Shown here piece after piece: positions 1 to 9,158 of a DNA stretch of 64,000 bases. The stretch spans positions 62,001 through 126,000 of the forward strand of contig NZ_BMKD01000004.1 in assembly GCF_014643835.1 (NCBI RefSeq), given 5' to 3'. Each line of letters starts with the position of its first letter. Position 1 is the stretch's first letter. The notes beneath the pieces are model-generated. The model was not told where the DNA came from and did no database searches. It saw only the letters and a list, made by a program, of their open reading frames with translations. Both the position numbers and the translations under genes were made by a program. Source of the DNA: Mucilaginibacter rubeus (GTDB lineage Bacteria; Bacteroidota; Bacteroidia; Sphingobacteriales; Sphingobacteriaceae).

Positions 1-26
1 CAGCCATAAAGCCAAATAAATACCAG

Positions 27-914
27 TTAAATAAATACGCGGTTTCCGGTATAGGTTTCCCTGAATTCTTTGGGAATACACATTTTTTTACGCTTAAAGA
101 TCCTGTTGAAATTGGAGATATTGTTAAAGCCGCATTTATAGGCAATTTCGGCTACCGTGGTTGTAGAGTCAATAAGCATCCTGGAAGCATGCCCAAGCCT
201 GATCTCGTTCAAACTGTCAATAAAGGTTTTGCCCGTGCGCTTTTTGATAAACCTGCTAAATGAAGCTTCGGGCATATTGGCAATTTTAGCTACTTCGGCA
301 AGGGTGATTTGCTTGTTATAGTTAATATTCATGTGCTCAAACACTTTTTCAATGCGGCGGCTGTTGTAGTAAAACTTCTCATTTGTAAAGCTTGGATCCG
401 ACAGCATTTTCATATTGCGGGAAATTGACAGGTCATGAAGAATGGATAAAAGTTCTAATACAGAGTCAAAACCACTTTTTTTATCCAGCTGCATAATCCG
501 GTCTTTAAGCGCGTAAATGGTTTCCGATGAGAAAGAAATCCCCCTTTGCGAGCGCTCGAGCATGCTTTTTACAAAACTTAACTGATTTCGCTTCAGAAAC
601 TTTTCATCAAACAGATCCTTATGAAACTGGATGGTAACCTCGGTTATATCTTCGCTTTGACATTGGTGCGTAAACCAGGCATGGTATAAGTTTGGGCCTA
701 TCAGCGCAAGCTCTACTTCTTCAATAACCTCAATATGGCCACCTACCACCCTTTTGGCTCCTTTGGCGTTGATAATTAAATTAAGCTCGTATTCGTCATG
801 ATAATGAAGCGGAAAATCAAATTTCTTTTTTACCCTCGAAAAAATAGTAAAACAATCACTTGGCGTTAGCGGAGTTATCTCCCGCATTACATTACTTGTC
901 GTCATAGAATCCAC
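27..914 (-). CDS. AraC family transcriptional regulator
   Basis: This is a 295-residue DNA-binding regulator. The N-terminal part (about residues 35-90) contains HYHDEYELNL followed by beta-rich sequence, as in the cupin-type sensing domain of AraC proteins. The last 100 residues hold two helix-turn-helix motifs, including ITLAEVAKIANMPEASFSRF and TTVAEIAYKCGFNNISNFNR, which match the HTH_18 pattern. The longest frame begins with GTG at 914; an ATG three codons inside (903-905) is an equally good start. The gene stands alone and faces away from the transporter operon, so its target is probably beyond the left edge of the window. Members of this family commonly control sugar or polysaccharide use, but the ligand cannot be read from the sequence. 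Confidence 0.93.
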   Translation of the reverse strand: MDSMTTSNVMREITPLTPSDCFTIFSRVKKKFDFPLHYHDEYELNLIINAKGAKRVVGGHIEVIEEVELALIGPNLYHAWFTHQCQSEDITEVTIQFHKDLFDEKFLKRNQLSFVKSMLERSQRGISFSSETIYALKDRIMQLDKKSGFDSVLELLSILHDLSISRNMKMLSDPSFTNEKFYYNSRRIEKVFEHMNINYNKQITLAEVAKIANMPEASFSRFIKKRTGKTFIDSLNEIRLGHASRMLIDSTTTVAEIAYKCGFNNISNFNRIFKRKKMCIPKEFRETYTGNRVFI

Positions 915-1691
915 TAAAATAAGTTTACTAATTAATGATACTAATTTAACACTTTTATACTTTCAAAATGTCAATTAAACAATTAATTATTAATTCTCGT
1001 TACCTCATTGCGTATTATGCCCCCTTACAGCACTGTAACCAATTAAAATGTGCCTGCAGGGTTTAACGTTAGTTGTATGGCAAAATCACAGTTAACCTCA
1101 CTATCTGATAATTTGCCGTTAATATCAAGCCGTGAAAACTCAAATGAATTTGGCAGCGCGTTTTAAAATGCCTGGTAATACAGTATAATATAAGGCAACT
1201 TATCAAAATTTTACACTTCATTAACTAATATTTTAGGGGCTGTACTGCGCTATATAAATTTTAACTTTTAGGTTTGCAGACAAATTGGTTTAAACATTTA
1301 ACCCAAACGGTCAAAGGTTTATTTAGCCGTAATTTAATCTGTCATTAATACTGTATTGATAATTTGCCGGCAGAGATTTTGGCCGGCCTTTTGCTACAGC
1401 ATTTTATAATTGATTTATTATCAAATGTACTTTTAATGCACGGGCAAGATGTAATACTTTTTTTTCATTATTTAGTTTTAAATTACCAAAAACGTTTAAA
1501 TTACTACTGTAAACACTCAAAACAAAGCATCGGCACCTAATACTTTTATGTCATTTTATTAATTAAACAAATTCTTTTTAAAACGATTTAAAAAGTTGCC
1601 CAAAGTATCTTAATGAAATAAAACACGGTACAGCAAACAAACACCTGCGGGTTTTGTAGAGTTACCATACGCATATACAAGTACATTTTTA
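915..1691. other. AT-rich intergenic region with no supported gene
   Basis: The 777 bases between the divergent AraC gene and the MCE transporter operon are AT-rich. A small GC-rich stem followed by a short T run lies at 1366-1392 and could be a weak terminator. On the minus strand, 1043-1160 stays open for 38 codons but has no start codon; it could be the 3' remnant of a lost gene or chance. No convincing TAnnTTTG box sits just ahead of 1692. Confidence 0.5.
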
Positions 1692-2501
1692 ATGGACAAT
1701 ACGCAAAGCATAACCAGGCATACAAACAAAAGATTCGTGAAGCTTAAACAAAGCCTGAGCGACTTTTTTTTAACGCTTTACCGGATAAACCAGTTTATCA
1801 TCCGCTTTTTTAAAGAAGCTTTTGTACCACCTTTTGAACTTAAGGAAGTTATACGCCAGTGTTATGAAGTAGGTGTACGTTCATTTACCCTGATATCGGT
1901 TACGGGTTTTATTGTGGGGGTGATATTTACCAAGCAATCAAGGCCATCGTTATCACAGTTTGGCGCCGAATCGTGGTTGCCTTCGCTGGTATCCATAGCC
2001 ATCATGCGTGCGCTTGCGCCCTTGGTTACCGCACTGATAGCATCCGGAAAAGTAGGCTCAAGCATTGGCGCCGAGCTGGGGTCCATGCGCGTTACCGAGC
2101 AGATAGACGCGATGGAAGTATCGGGCACCAAACCATTTAAATACCTGGTATGTACCCGCGTGCTGGCTACCACGCTTACTATTCCAATTTTATCAACCTA
2201 TACAGGCTTTGTGGCTTTATTTGGCGGGTATTTAAATGTAACCATGAACGAAGGCACCACCTGGACAACTTTTATACAGGAAGTTTTTGAGCCGCTAACC
2301 TTTACCGATTTTGTGGCATCGCTTATAAAATCAATTGTATTTGGCTTTACCATTGGCATTGTGGGCTGTTACCAGGGCTATAACTCCAATAAAGGAACCG
2401 AAGGCGTGGGTAAAGCTGCAAACGGCGCGGTAATTACCGCCATGTTCCTGGTGTTTATTGAAGAAGTTATTATTGTACAGATAACCGGCTGGTTCCGCTA
2501 A
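1692..2501 (+). CDS. MlaE-like permease of an MCE lipid ABC transporter
   Basis: This 269-residue inner-membrane protein is the permease of an MCE (mammalian cell entry)-type ABC transporter, which moves phospholipids or other lipids between the inner and outer membranes. It has the family layout: a short N-terminal amphipathic stretch, then about five or six hydrophobic segments. The middle carries the conserved-looking block around residues 110-150 (ASGKVGSSIGAELGSMRVTEQIDAM) and EVSGTKPFKYLV, typical of MlaE permeases. The ATPase gene begins 12 bases after its stop and the MCE protein gene follows, so the three form one operon. No MlaB or MlaC partner is present here. Substrate and direction of transport are not visible. 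Confidence 0.93.
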   Translation: MDNTQSITRHTNKRFVKLKQSLSDFFLTLYRINQFIIRFFKEAFVPPFELKEVIRQCYEVGVRSFTLISVTGFIVGVIFTKQSRPSLSQFGAESWLPSLVSIAIMRALAPLVTALIASGKVGSSIGAELGSMRVTEQIDAMEVSGTKPFKYLVCTRVLATTLTIPILSTYTGFVALFGGYLNVTMNEGTTWTTFIQEVFEPLTFTDFVASLIKSIVFGFTIGIVGCYQGYNSNKGTEGVGKAANGAVITAMFLVFIEEVIIVQITGWFR

Positions 2502-2512
2502 TTTATGGAGAT

Positions 2513-3286
2513 ATGAAAAAGGCAGCAGTACACACAGATCATAATAACCCGGTTATCAGCATCAGGGGCTTAAAAAAAGCTTTCCAGGATTATGCCGTAC
2601 TCCGCGGTATTGACCTTGACCTTTACCAGGGTGAAAACCTTGTAGTGCTTGGCCGCTCAGGTACAGGTAAGTCGGTACTGATCAAGATCATATCGGGCCT
2701 GCTTAAACCTGATGAGGGTATGGTAAAAGTATTTGGCCAGGATATCGCTCATATTACCGAAGATGACTTACAGAAATTACGCATCCGTATCGGCTTTTCG
2801 TTTCAGAACAGCGCTTTGTACGATAGTATGACCGTGCGTAAAAACCTGGAGTTCCCGTTGGTGCGTAACAAACGTAACCTTACCCGCGGGGAGATCAATA
2901 CCGCGGTTGAAACGGTGCTTGACGCGGTTGGACTTTCGCAAACCATCAACCAGATGCCATCCGAGCTTTCGGGCGGGCAGCGTAAGCGTATCGGCATTGC
3001 ACGAACACTGATCCTGAACCCCGAGGTTATGCTGTATGATGAACCTACCGCCGGCCTTGACCCTATCACCTGTATCGAAATCAATGACCTGATTAACGAG
3101 GTGCAGCAGCGGTATAATACATCATCCATCATTATAACACATGATCTGACCTGCGCCAAGCAAACCGGCGACAGGATAGCCATGCTCTTAGACGGGCAGT
3201 TTCAGCGCACCGGCACTTTCGACGAGGTGTTTAACACCACCGATAGCCGGGTGAAACCATTTTACGATTACAACTTTATTGAATAA
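2513..3286 (+). CDS. MlaF-like ATP-binding protein of the MCE transporter
   Basis: This 257-residue cytoplasmic ATPase powers the MCE transporter. All motifs of an active ABC ATPase are visible: Walker A GRSGTGKS (47-54), a Q-loop near residue 98, the signature LSGGQ (152-156), Walker B VMLYDEP (172-178) and the switch histidine in ITHD (about 210). The gene lies between permease and MCE-protein genes with short gaps on each side. Family assignment to MlaF rests on this context, since the motifs alone fit any importer-type ABC ATPase. Confidence 0.95.
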   Translation: MKKAAVHTDHNNPVISIRGLKKAFQDYAVLRGIDLDLYQGENLVVLGRSGTGKSVLIKIISGLLKPDEGMVKVFGQDIAHITEDDLQKLRIRIGFSFQNSALYDSMTVRKNLEFPLVRNKRNLTRGEINTAVETVLDAVGLSQTINQMPSELSGGQRKRIGIARTLILNPEVMLYDEPTAGLDPITCIEINDLINEVQQRYNTSSIIITHDLTCAKQTGDRIAMLLDGQFQRTGTFDEVFNTTDSRVKPFYDYNFIE

Positions 3287-3314
3287 CAACAATTAGATAA
3301 GATATACCATTATC

Positions 3315-4304
3315 ATGGATCCAGCAGAAAAAAGAAAATCGATCATAGTAGGCATATTCCTGGCACTTGGGCTCATATTGTTTATATTGGGGGTATTTAC
3401 CCTGGGGGGCCAGCAAAAAGCCTTTGTTAAAAATATAAAGTTAAGCGCCGTATTTACCGATGTTGCCGGTTTAAAGAAAGGCAACGCCATTTGGTTTTCG
3501 GGCGTTAAAGTTGGCACTATCAGCAATATCAAATTTATCGGCCCATCAGAGGTCCAGGTGTATATGAATGTTGATGAGGCTACACAGCAATACATCCGCC
3601 GCAACGCGATGGCCAAAATAGGATCAGACGGTTTGATAGGTAATAAAATTATTGTGATAGAAGGCGGAACCGCACAGGCACCGGTAATTGAAGATGGTGA
3701 CGTATTGCAATCCGAAAAAATGCTCTCGACCGATGACATGCTTAAAACCCTGCAGGATAATAACCAAAACCTGTTAGCCATCACTAACGATTTTAAATCA
3801 TTAAGCCATAACATATTGCAAGGTAAAGGTACCGTTGGCGCATTATTAGCCGACAGCACCATGGCGATACAACTGCGCGGCGCCATGCGCAACCTGCAGG
3901 CCACTACTCAAAGTGCTGCTTTAATGGCTGTACAGCTTGACCAGTTTAGCCGTAAAATGAACACCAAAGGCGGCCTTGCCGATAAAATGCTTACGGATAC
4001 AGCTACCTTTGCTCAAATTAAACAGGCTGTAGGCCAACTGCAGCAAACCGCAGCAAACGCTTCAACACTTACCAGCAATCTTACCAGGGCAAGTAACAAG
4101 CTTAACACTACCGATAATGCATTAGGCGTATTATTGAACGATCCCAAAGCGGCGGTGCAAACACAATCGGCCATTAATAACCTGCAGGCAGCATCTATCA
4201 AATTAAATGATGACCTGGAAGCCGTTCAGCATAACTTTTTCCTGAGAGGTTTTTTCAAGAAGAAAGAAAAAGCAAAAGCTGATAGTTTGAAAGGAAAACA
4301 GTAA
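3315..4304 (+). CDS. MlaD-like MCE domain protein
   Basis: This 329-residue periplasmic protein is anchored by one N-terminal membrane helix (about residues 12-32). An MCE domain follows (about 38-115), with the typical FTDVAGLKKGNAIWFSGVKVG and GLIGNKIIVIEGG stretches. The remaining 200 residues are predicted mostly helical and rich in Q, N, A and T, as in the long C-terminal helices that form the channel stalk in longer MCE proteins. It is the third gene of the transporter operon. Its stop codon is followed directly by AGCCCCCTCTAAA, a piece of the G/C-rich repeat family found elsewhere in the window. Confidence 0.93.
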   Translation: MDPAEKRKSIIVGIFLALGLILFILGVFTLGGQQKAFVKNIKLSAVFTDVAGLKKGNAIWFSGVKVGTISNIKFIGPSEVQVYMNVDEATQQYIRRNAMAKIGSDGLIGNKIIVIEGGTAQAPVIEDGDVLQSEKMLSTDDMLKTLQDNNQNLLAITNDFKSLSHNILQGKGTVGALLADSTMAIQLRGAMRNLQATTQSAALMAVQLDQFSRKMNTKGGLADKMLTDTATFAQIKQAVGQLQQTAANASTLTSNLTRASNKLNTTDNALGVLLNDPKAAVQTQSAINNLQAASIKLNDDLEAVQHNFFLRGFFKKKEKAKADSLKGKQ

Positions 4305-4540
4305 GCCCCCTCTAAACGGCGTAGCCCTCATGAGCACTAAAAACTAAAAACTCATGCCGTTGTTGGTGTTGTCACCACCAACTTTTTTGCCTGTTTTATA
4401 TCTAATAATCACGAAATCACCATTTGCTATCCACGTAGTAATTGAGCGGCGCTCGGCGCGGAGTTGTTGGGGACAACACCAACAACGGCGAGAGAGATTT
4501 CTAACTCGTTCCTCGTTTCGAAATGACAATTACTTTTGTT
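4304..4540. repeat. Palindromic repeat element downstream of the MCE operon
   Basis: Two 26-base arms at 4357-4382 and 4463-4488 are near-perfect inverted repeats that begin CCGTTGTTGGTGTTGTC. About 80 bases lie between them. The right arm runs on into sequence ending TTTCGAAATGACAATTA, which resembles the ATGACA ends of the GTCATTG repeats at 11.5, 29.9 and 33.2 kb. The left edge carries AGCCCCCTCTAAA, shared with the repeats at 24.7 and 36.5 kb. The element looks like a mosaic of several small repeats. An open frame reads through it but has no sign of being a gene. Confidence 0.75.
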
Positions 4541-4550
4541 TGATAATCCT

Positions 4551-4589
4551 CTCAAAAAAAATGCGTTCCGTATCTCACCCCGGAACGCA
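4551..4589 (-). terminator. Hairpin with T run, minus orientation
   Basis: The arms TGCGTTCCG (4562-4570) and CGGAACGCA (4581-4589) are perfectly complementary. Read on the minus strand, the stem is followed by eight T residues. It would stop transcription coming from the right, although no minus-strand gene lies close by. Confidence 0.55.
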
Positions 4590-4842
4590 ATCTCGACAAC
4601 GTCTCATTGATATCGATCAACTAAACCAGGTTAAATCTCAGCCTGTACTTTATTATACACGCATATCGTGTCATTGTTTTAAATAATTAAAAACCAACAC
4701 CTTAAGCAAAAATCCATTCACTCCAACTGTCTGATTTTGCACATATCATGTTCAATTACGGTCATATAAATTGGTTAACGCTGGTCTTTCCCATTTTTAA
4801 ATTTTATTTTCACTTTACCTCTTAATCAACTACCAGGGAAAC

Positions 4843-5292
4843 ATGACAGACAGTTCACCATATGAAACAGAAATAAATAAAACGGTTAATATCAATGCCC
4901 CGGTTTCAAAGGTGTGGGATGCCATGACAAATCCGGCATTAATTAAGCTATGGATGTCTGATTCTGCAATTGATGTGATATCCGAATGGCAGGTTGGAAG
5001 CCCAATAATTTTCCGGGGGGATCTGCACTGGATAAGTTTTGAAAACAAGGGCACTATCCGGCAATTCGACCCCGAAAAGGTTTTTCAATATAATTATTGG
5101 AGTTCGCTTTCAAACCTGCCTGATATACCTGAAAATTACACAGAAGTCCGCTTTGTATTAACCCCCATTGAAGATAAAACAATGGTTATATTAACCTTAA
5201 ATAATTTTCCGGACGAAATAATTTACAAGCATGTTAATTTTTACTGGAATGTAACACTTGCTATATTAAAAAAACTGTGTGAACAATTATAA
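4843..5292 (+). CDS. SRPBCC (AHSA1-like) domain protein
   Basis: This 149-residue soluble protein has the Bet v1-like START fold pattern: an N-terminal strand (TEINKTVNINAPVSKVWDAMTNPALIKLWM), an internal DPEKVFQYNYWSS block and a long C-terminal helix. Family members bind small hydrophobic ligands or act in stress responses, and no catalytic residues can be assigned. The start at 4843 follows a purine-poor leader typical of Bacteroidota, where Shine-Dalgarno sites are often absent. The DinB-like gene follows about 60 bases later in the same direction. Confidence 0.85.
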   Translation: MTDSSPYETEINKTVNINAPVSKVWDAMTNPALIKLWMSDSAIDVISEWQVGSPIIFRGDLHWISFENKGTIRQFDPEKVFQYNYWSSLSNLPDIPENYTEVRFVLTPIEDKTMVILTLNNFPDEIIYKHVNFYWNVTLAILKKLCEQL

Positions 5293-5355
5293 ATTTAATA
5301 CCAAAGCTCATAGCTTTATGCTTTTTGCGTTCTGCTTTCAGCTGTAAATTAACTT

Positions 5356-5910
5356 ATGGAAAATGACTATTTAACCAGTGTAAAAAAGCAGTTTGCTTAT
5401 TACAAATCCCTCGGCGAAAAAACGTTTGAACAGCTTACCGACGAACAATTATATTGGCAATACAACTCCGAATCAAACAGCATTGCCATGATCGTGAAGC
5501 ACATGGCAGGCAATATGATTTCCAGATGGACTGATATTTTCACTACTGATGGTGAAAAATCCACCCGTAACCGGGAAGCTGAATTTACCCCTTCTACCCC
5601 CACCCGCCAAACAATTACCAAAACCTGGGAACAGGGATGGCAATGCCTTTTTGATACGCTTGATAAACTAACCGCCGACGATCTCGATAAGATCATCTAT
5701 ATCCGCAACCAGGGCCATACGGTTATGGAAGCCATTAACCGGCAGCTGGCCCATTACCCTTACCACGTTGGCCAGATCGTTTTTTTAGGTAAGATGCTTT
5801 GCAATGAAACCTGGCATTCGCTATCTATCCCCAGGGGGCAATCTGAAAATTACAATGCAGATAAATTTGCCAAAGAGAAACGGAAAGCGCATTTTACAGA
5901 TGAAGAATAA
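5356..5910 (+). CDS. DUF1572/DinB-like family protein
   Basis: This 184-residue protein is likely a four-helix DinB/YfiT-type metal-binding protein. The conserved histidines expected for metal binding can be seen in MIVKHMAGNM (about residue 48) and in LAHYPYHVGQIVFLGK (about 137-152). In known DinB folds such histidines hold a divalent metal; some relatives are thiol transferases. The neighbouring genes are small SRPBCC and VOC proteins, a frequent grouping in Bacteroidota with no established pathway. Function is inferred only at the fold level. Confidence 0.85.
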   Translation: MENDYLTSVKKQFAYYKSLGEKTFEQLTDEQLYWQYNSESNSIAMIVKHMAGNMISRWTDIFTTDGEKSTRNREAEFTPSTPTRQTITKTWEQGWQCLFDTLDKLTADDLDKIIYIRNQGHTVMEAINRQLAHYPYHVGQIVFLGKMLCNETWHSLSIPRGQSENYNADKFAKEKRKAHFTDEE

Positions 5911-5994
5911 GCCACTTACTCCCCTTTTATTAACGTCCTATTTCTTCGTTTGCTTAAAATACGAGCTTTAAAATATTTTTTCGAATAAATTTCC

Positions 5995-6036
5995 GCAACC
6001 GATTAATTGCATTTATATTTGCAATCAAACGGTTGC
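5995..6036 (+). promoter_or_regulatory. Promoter and inverted-repeat operator of the ArsR operon
   Basis: A Bacteroidota -7 box, TATATTTG, lies at 6013-6020. It is flanked by two arms of an imperfect inverted repeat: GCAACCGATTAATTGC (5995-6010) and GCAATCAAACGGTTGC (6021-6036). Thirteen of 16 positions are complementary. The arrangement is what an autoregulating ArsR repressor would need. The transcript would start near 6025, which rules out the upstream TTG codon at 6007 as the start of the gene. Confidence 0.65.
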
Positions 6037-6048
6037 AAAAAAGTTTTT

Positions 6049-6369
6049 ATGAGAAGAGATGTATTTCAGGCCATTGCCGATCCTACCCGCAGGGCCATTA
6101 TTAGTTTGCTTGCTTTGCAGGCTATGACACCCAATGCCATTGCCGAACATTTTCAAAGCAGCAGGCAAGCTGTATCTAAGCATATCCAAATCCTGAGCGA
6201 ATGCCAGCTGGTTAATCAAAAACAAACCGGCCGCGAAATTTATTATCATTTTAACGCTCAAAAAATGAAAGAAGTGGATGTTTGGATGGACCAGTTCCGC
6301 GCCCTGTGGGAAACCCGTTTTAGCCAGTTAGATAACGTACTACAAAACCTAAAAAACAAACAGTCATGA
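6049..6369 (+). CDS. ArsR family winged-helix repressor
   Basis: This 106-residue regulator begins [21 protein letters not shown], the hallmark start of the ArsR subgroup that controls SRPBCC genes. Its recognition helix lies in [26 protein letters not shown], and a wing follows in [10 protein letters not shown]. No cysteine cluster for metal sensing is present, so it is unlikely to sense arsenic or zinc. The ATG at 6049 was chosen because it lies downstream of the promoter box; a longer frame from TTG at 6007 would start inside the promoter. The stop overlaps the next start by four bases (ATGA), indicating translational coupling. Confidence 0.92.
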   Translation: MRRDVFQAIADPTRRAIISLLALQAMTPNAIAEHFQSSRQAVSKHIQILSECQLVNQKQTGREIYYHFNAQKMKEVDVWMDQFRALWETRFSQLDNVLQNLKNKQS

Positions 6370-7331
6370 CAAACAACGAAACCGTATTTACCAAAGACCT
6401 GCAAAACAGACGGCTTAATGTGGTAAGAACTTTTGACGCGCCACTCAATTTAGTATGGCAGGCATGGACCGACAGTGAAATTCTTGACCAGTGGTGGGCA
6501 CCAAAACCTTATCGCACCGAAACAAAAACCATGGATTTTAGGGAAGGCGGCTACTGGTTATACCAGATGGTTGGCCCGGAGCATACTGAACATCCAACAT
6601 GGTGCAAGGAAGAGTATAAAACCATTGTAGTCCCGCAAAAAATCGCCAATGCCGTTTCCTTTTGTGATGAAAATGCTGTAACCAATACCAATTTTCCTGT
6701 CATGAACTGGGAGAAGAACTTTACCGGCGAAGGTGAGCATACTACCGTTAACATCGATATCTATTTTGATAAAGTGGAAGATATGCAAACCATTGTTGGT
6801 ATGGGCTTCCAGGAAGGCTTCACTGCCGGCTTAAGCAACCTTGATCATTACCTGAGCACAGCTTTCAGAATAAGGAAAGATCTGAAACCGGGCAATGCGG
6901 CAAGGGTTACCACTTATTTAAATTTCCCCGGAAACACTGAAGAGGCTTTAACCTTTTACAAAGAGGTTTTTAAGGGCGAGTTTACAGGTAAAAAACTCAC
7001 GCGGTTCAGCGATATAGAGTTGCCGGCTGAGGTCCGGATGAACGAAGCTGATAAAAAATTGATCATCCACGGCGAACTTACCATTATGGGCGGCCACATA
7101 CTGATGGCTACCGACGCGCCGGAGAGTATGGGCTTTAAACTGCAGACCGGCAATAATATGCACATCAATGTTGAACCCGAAAGCCGCGAAGAAACCGAGC
7201 GCCTGTTCAATGAACTTTCGGCCGGTGGTGTGGTTACCATGCCATTGAGCGATATGTTCTTTGGGGCATACTTCGCAGAGTTTACTGATAAGTATGGAAT
7301 TAACTGGATGTTGAATTATCAGAACGTCTGA
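6366..7331 (+). CDS. SRPBCC-VOC fusion protein
   Basis: This 321-residue protein joins two domains that are usually separate. Residues 1-165 form an AHSA1-type SRPBCC domain ([20 protein letters not shown] and [16 protein letters not shown]). Residues about 175-321 form a PhnB-like VOC (glyoxalase-fold) domain beginning [20 protein letters not shown] and ending with [11 protein letters not shown]. PhnB-like proteins lack the usual glyoxalase metal set and mostly have no known reaction. The frame is open throughout with no sign of a recent frameshift. It is the second gene of the ArsR operon and is probably repressed by that regulator. Confidence 0.88.
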   Translation: MTNNETVFTKDLQNRRLNVVRTFDAPLNLVWQAWTDSEILDQWWAPKPYRTETKTMDFREGGYWLYQMVGPEHTEHPTWCKEEYKTIVVPQKIANAVSFCDENAVTNTNFPVMNWEKNFTGEGEHTTVNIDIYFDKVEDMQTIVGMGFQEGFTAGLSNLDHYLSTAFRIRKDLKPGNAARVTTYLNFPGNTEEALTFYKEVFKGEFTGKKLTRFSDIELPAEVRMNEADKKLIIHGELTIMGGHILMATDAPESMGFKLQTGNNMHINVEPESREETERLFNELSAGGVVTMPLSDMFFGAYFAEFTDKYGINWMLNYQNV

Positions 7332-7394
7332 ACAGGGATTTGGGGGGATTTTTGGATTAGTGGGATTTTAATTGCGATTTTAATATAGCTTAAC

Positions 7395-7545
7395 GTCCCA
7401 TCAGGGTCTCTCGCAGAGGACCCTGATGTATACACTCTACTTGCGCTCGTTTGCAACGAGCGCTTAACGTGGCTTAGCGATTGCATCGCAACTCGCATTA
7501 CAAATGCGGAACCATATTAAGCACTCATCACAGATGAGCGCAGGT
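7395..7545. repeat. Cluster of five consecutive hairpins (REP-like element)
   Basis: Five inverted repeats follow each other. The stems are CATCAGGGTC (7399-7408/7419-7428), GCGCTCGTT (7443-7451/7455-7463), GCGAT (7477-7481/7485-7489), CGCATT (7494-7499/7503-7508) and CTCATC (7524-7529/7533-7538). All are perfect, and the last four have three-base loops: TGC, TGC, ACA, ACA. No reading frame fits. Hairpin clusters with tiny loops are typical of DNA mobilised by IS200/RAYT-type Y1 transposases; no such transposase is in the window, so that link is inference. Confidence 0.8.
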
Positions 7546-7617
7546 GGAACTTAATTTAATAAATTCGGGTTCAGACAATTTCTCAAATCTCCTATCTCAC
7601 ATTTCATATCAAAATCC

Positions 7618-7625
7618 TATCTTTG
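7618..7625 (+). promoter_or_regulatory. -7 box of guaA, almost touching the start codon
   Basis: The box TATCTTTG ends only three bases before the ATG at 7629. If it is used, the mRNA would have almost no leader. A TTTG element 20 bases upstream is not obvious. Confidence 0.45.
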
Positions 7626-7628
7626 CCC

Positions 7629-9158
7629 ATGCAAGAAAAAATCCTCATTCTTGACTTTGGCTCGCAATTCACCCAACTTATAGCGCGCCGTGTCAGGGAG
7701 CTCAATATTTATTGTGAGATCCACCCCTTCAATCATTATCCCGAAATTGACAGCACTGTAAAAGGTATCATTCTTTCCGGCAGCCCTTATTCTGTAAGGC
7801 AGGAAGATGCTCCTCATTTCGAATTTGAAAAATTCCATACCACACGCCCTATTTTAGGTGTTTGCTACGGTGCGCAGTATGTTGCCCATTTTCATGGCGG
7901 CGAAGTATTACCATCAAGCACCCGTGAATACGGTCGCGCCAATTTGGAATATATTAAACAAGATAATCCATTGTTTAAGGATGTTCCAGGTGGCTCACAG
8001 GTGTGGATGTCGCACGGCGATACCATTGCAACCATTGGCGATAACTTTGAGGTAATTGCAAGTACCGATAGCGTTAAAGTTGCCGCTTACCAGGTTACCG
8101 GTACCCAAACTTACGGCATCCAATTTCACCCGGAAGTTACCCACAGTATTGATGGTAAACAATTGCTGCAAAACTTTTTGGTTGACATTTGCGGTTGCAA
8201 ACAAGACTGGACACCTGATTCATTCATCGAAACCACAGTTGCCGCTCTTCGCGAAAAACTGGGCGATGATAAGGTAGTACTTGGTTTATCAGGAGGCGTT
8301 GATTCGTCGGTTGCGGCAGTATTGCTGCACCATGCTATCGGCAAAAACCTGCATTGTATATTTGTAGATAACGGCCTTTTGCGTAAGGATGAATTTGAGC
8401 AGGTGCTTGATTCATACCAACACATGGGCTTAAACATAAAAGGCATCGATGCTAAACAACGTTTTTATGACGCGCTTGCCGGCTTAACCGATCCTGAAAA
8501 GAAACGTAAAGCTATCGGCCGGGTGTTCATCGAAGTATTTGATGATGCCGCGCATGAGGTACAGGATGTGAAATGGCTTGGCCAGGGCACAATCTATCCC
8601 GACGTTATCGAGTCGGTATCAGTAAAAGGCCCTTCAGCTACCATCAAATCGCACCACAACGTTGGTGGTCTGCCTGATTTTATGAAACTTAAAGTAGTTG
8701 AGCCACTTAACACTTTATTTAAAGATGAGGTAAGGAAAGTAGGTAAAGCTTTAGGTATCGACCCTAATATTTTAGGTCGCCACCCTTTCCCGGGCCCGGG
8801 CCTGGCTATCAGGATTTTGGGAGACATCACGCCTGAAAAAGTAGCGATATTACAGGAAGCTGATGCAATTTATATAAACAATTTACGTGCTGCCGGGGTT
8901 TACGATAAAGTTTGGCAGGCCGGCGCTATATTTTTACCGGTACAGTCGGTAGGCGTAATGGGCGATGAGCGTACTTACGAAAACGTGATCTGCCTCCGTG
9001 CCGTTGAATCGGTTGACGGGATGACCGCCGACTGGTGCCATTTACCGTACGACTTGCTGGCCAAGATCAGCAACGAGATCATCAACAACGTAAAAGGAAT
9101 TAACCGGGTAGTATATGATATCAGTTCAAAACCACCGGCCACCATTGAGTGGGAATAA
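7629..9158 (+). CDS. guaA: GMP synthase (glutamine-hydrolysing)
   Basis: GuaA makes GMP from XMP, ATP and glutamine in the cytoplasm. The protein is 509 residues, the normal length. The N-terminal glutamine amidotransferase domain shows the catalytic Cys79 (GVCYGAQ), His167 and Glu169 (FHPEV). The ATP-pyrophosphatase domain carries the PP-loop SGGVDSS (221-227), and the C-terminal dimerisation domain ends with KPPATIEWE, the family signature. The ATG at 7629 gives [13 protein letters not shown], the usual start; the TTG two codons upstream lies inside the promoter box. The next gene starts inside its 3' end. Confidence 0.98.
   Translation: MQEKILILDFGSQFTQLIARRVRELNIYCEIHPFNHYPEIDSTVKGIILSGSPYSVRQEDAPHFEFEKFHTTRPILGVCYGAQYVAHFHGGEVLPSSTREYGRANLEYIKQDNPLFKDVPGGSQVWMSHGDTIATIGDNFEVIASTDSVKVAAYQVTGTQTYGIQFHPEVTHSIDGKQLLQNFLVDICGCKQDWTPDSFIETTVAALREKLGDDKVVLGLSGGVDSSVAAVLLHHAIGKNLHCIFVDNGLLRKDEFEQVLDSYQHMGLNIKGIDAKQRFYDALAGLTDPEKKRKAIGRVFIEVFDDAAHEVQDVKWLGQGTIYPDVIESVSVKGPSATIKSHHNVGGLPDFMKLKVVEPLNTLFKDEVRKVGKALGIDPNILGRHPFPGPGLAIRILGDITPEKVAILQEADAIYINNLRAAGVYDKVWQAGAIFLPVQSVGVMGDERTYENVICLRAVESVDGMTADWCHLPYDLLAKISNEIINNVKGINRVVYDISSKPPATIEWE

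Noticed and set aside
1043-1160. A minus-strand frame of 38 codons in the first intergenic region
   Set aside because: It has no start codon and no recognisable similarity. A 3' remnant of a lost gene is possible, but chance is as likely.
4354-4686. A 110-codon plus-strand frame in the MCE operon downstream region
   Set aside because: It reads through the inverted repeat at 4357-4488 and the hairpin at 4562; the protein has no family pattern and its composition follows the repeat.
6007-6048. TTG start for the ArsR gene
   Set aside because: It lies in front of the expected transcription start and inside the operator.
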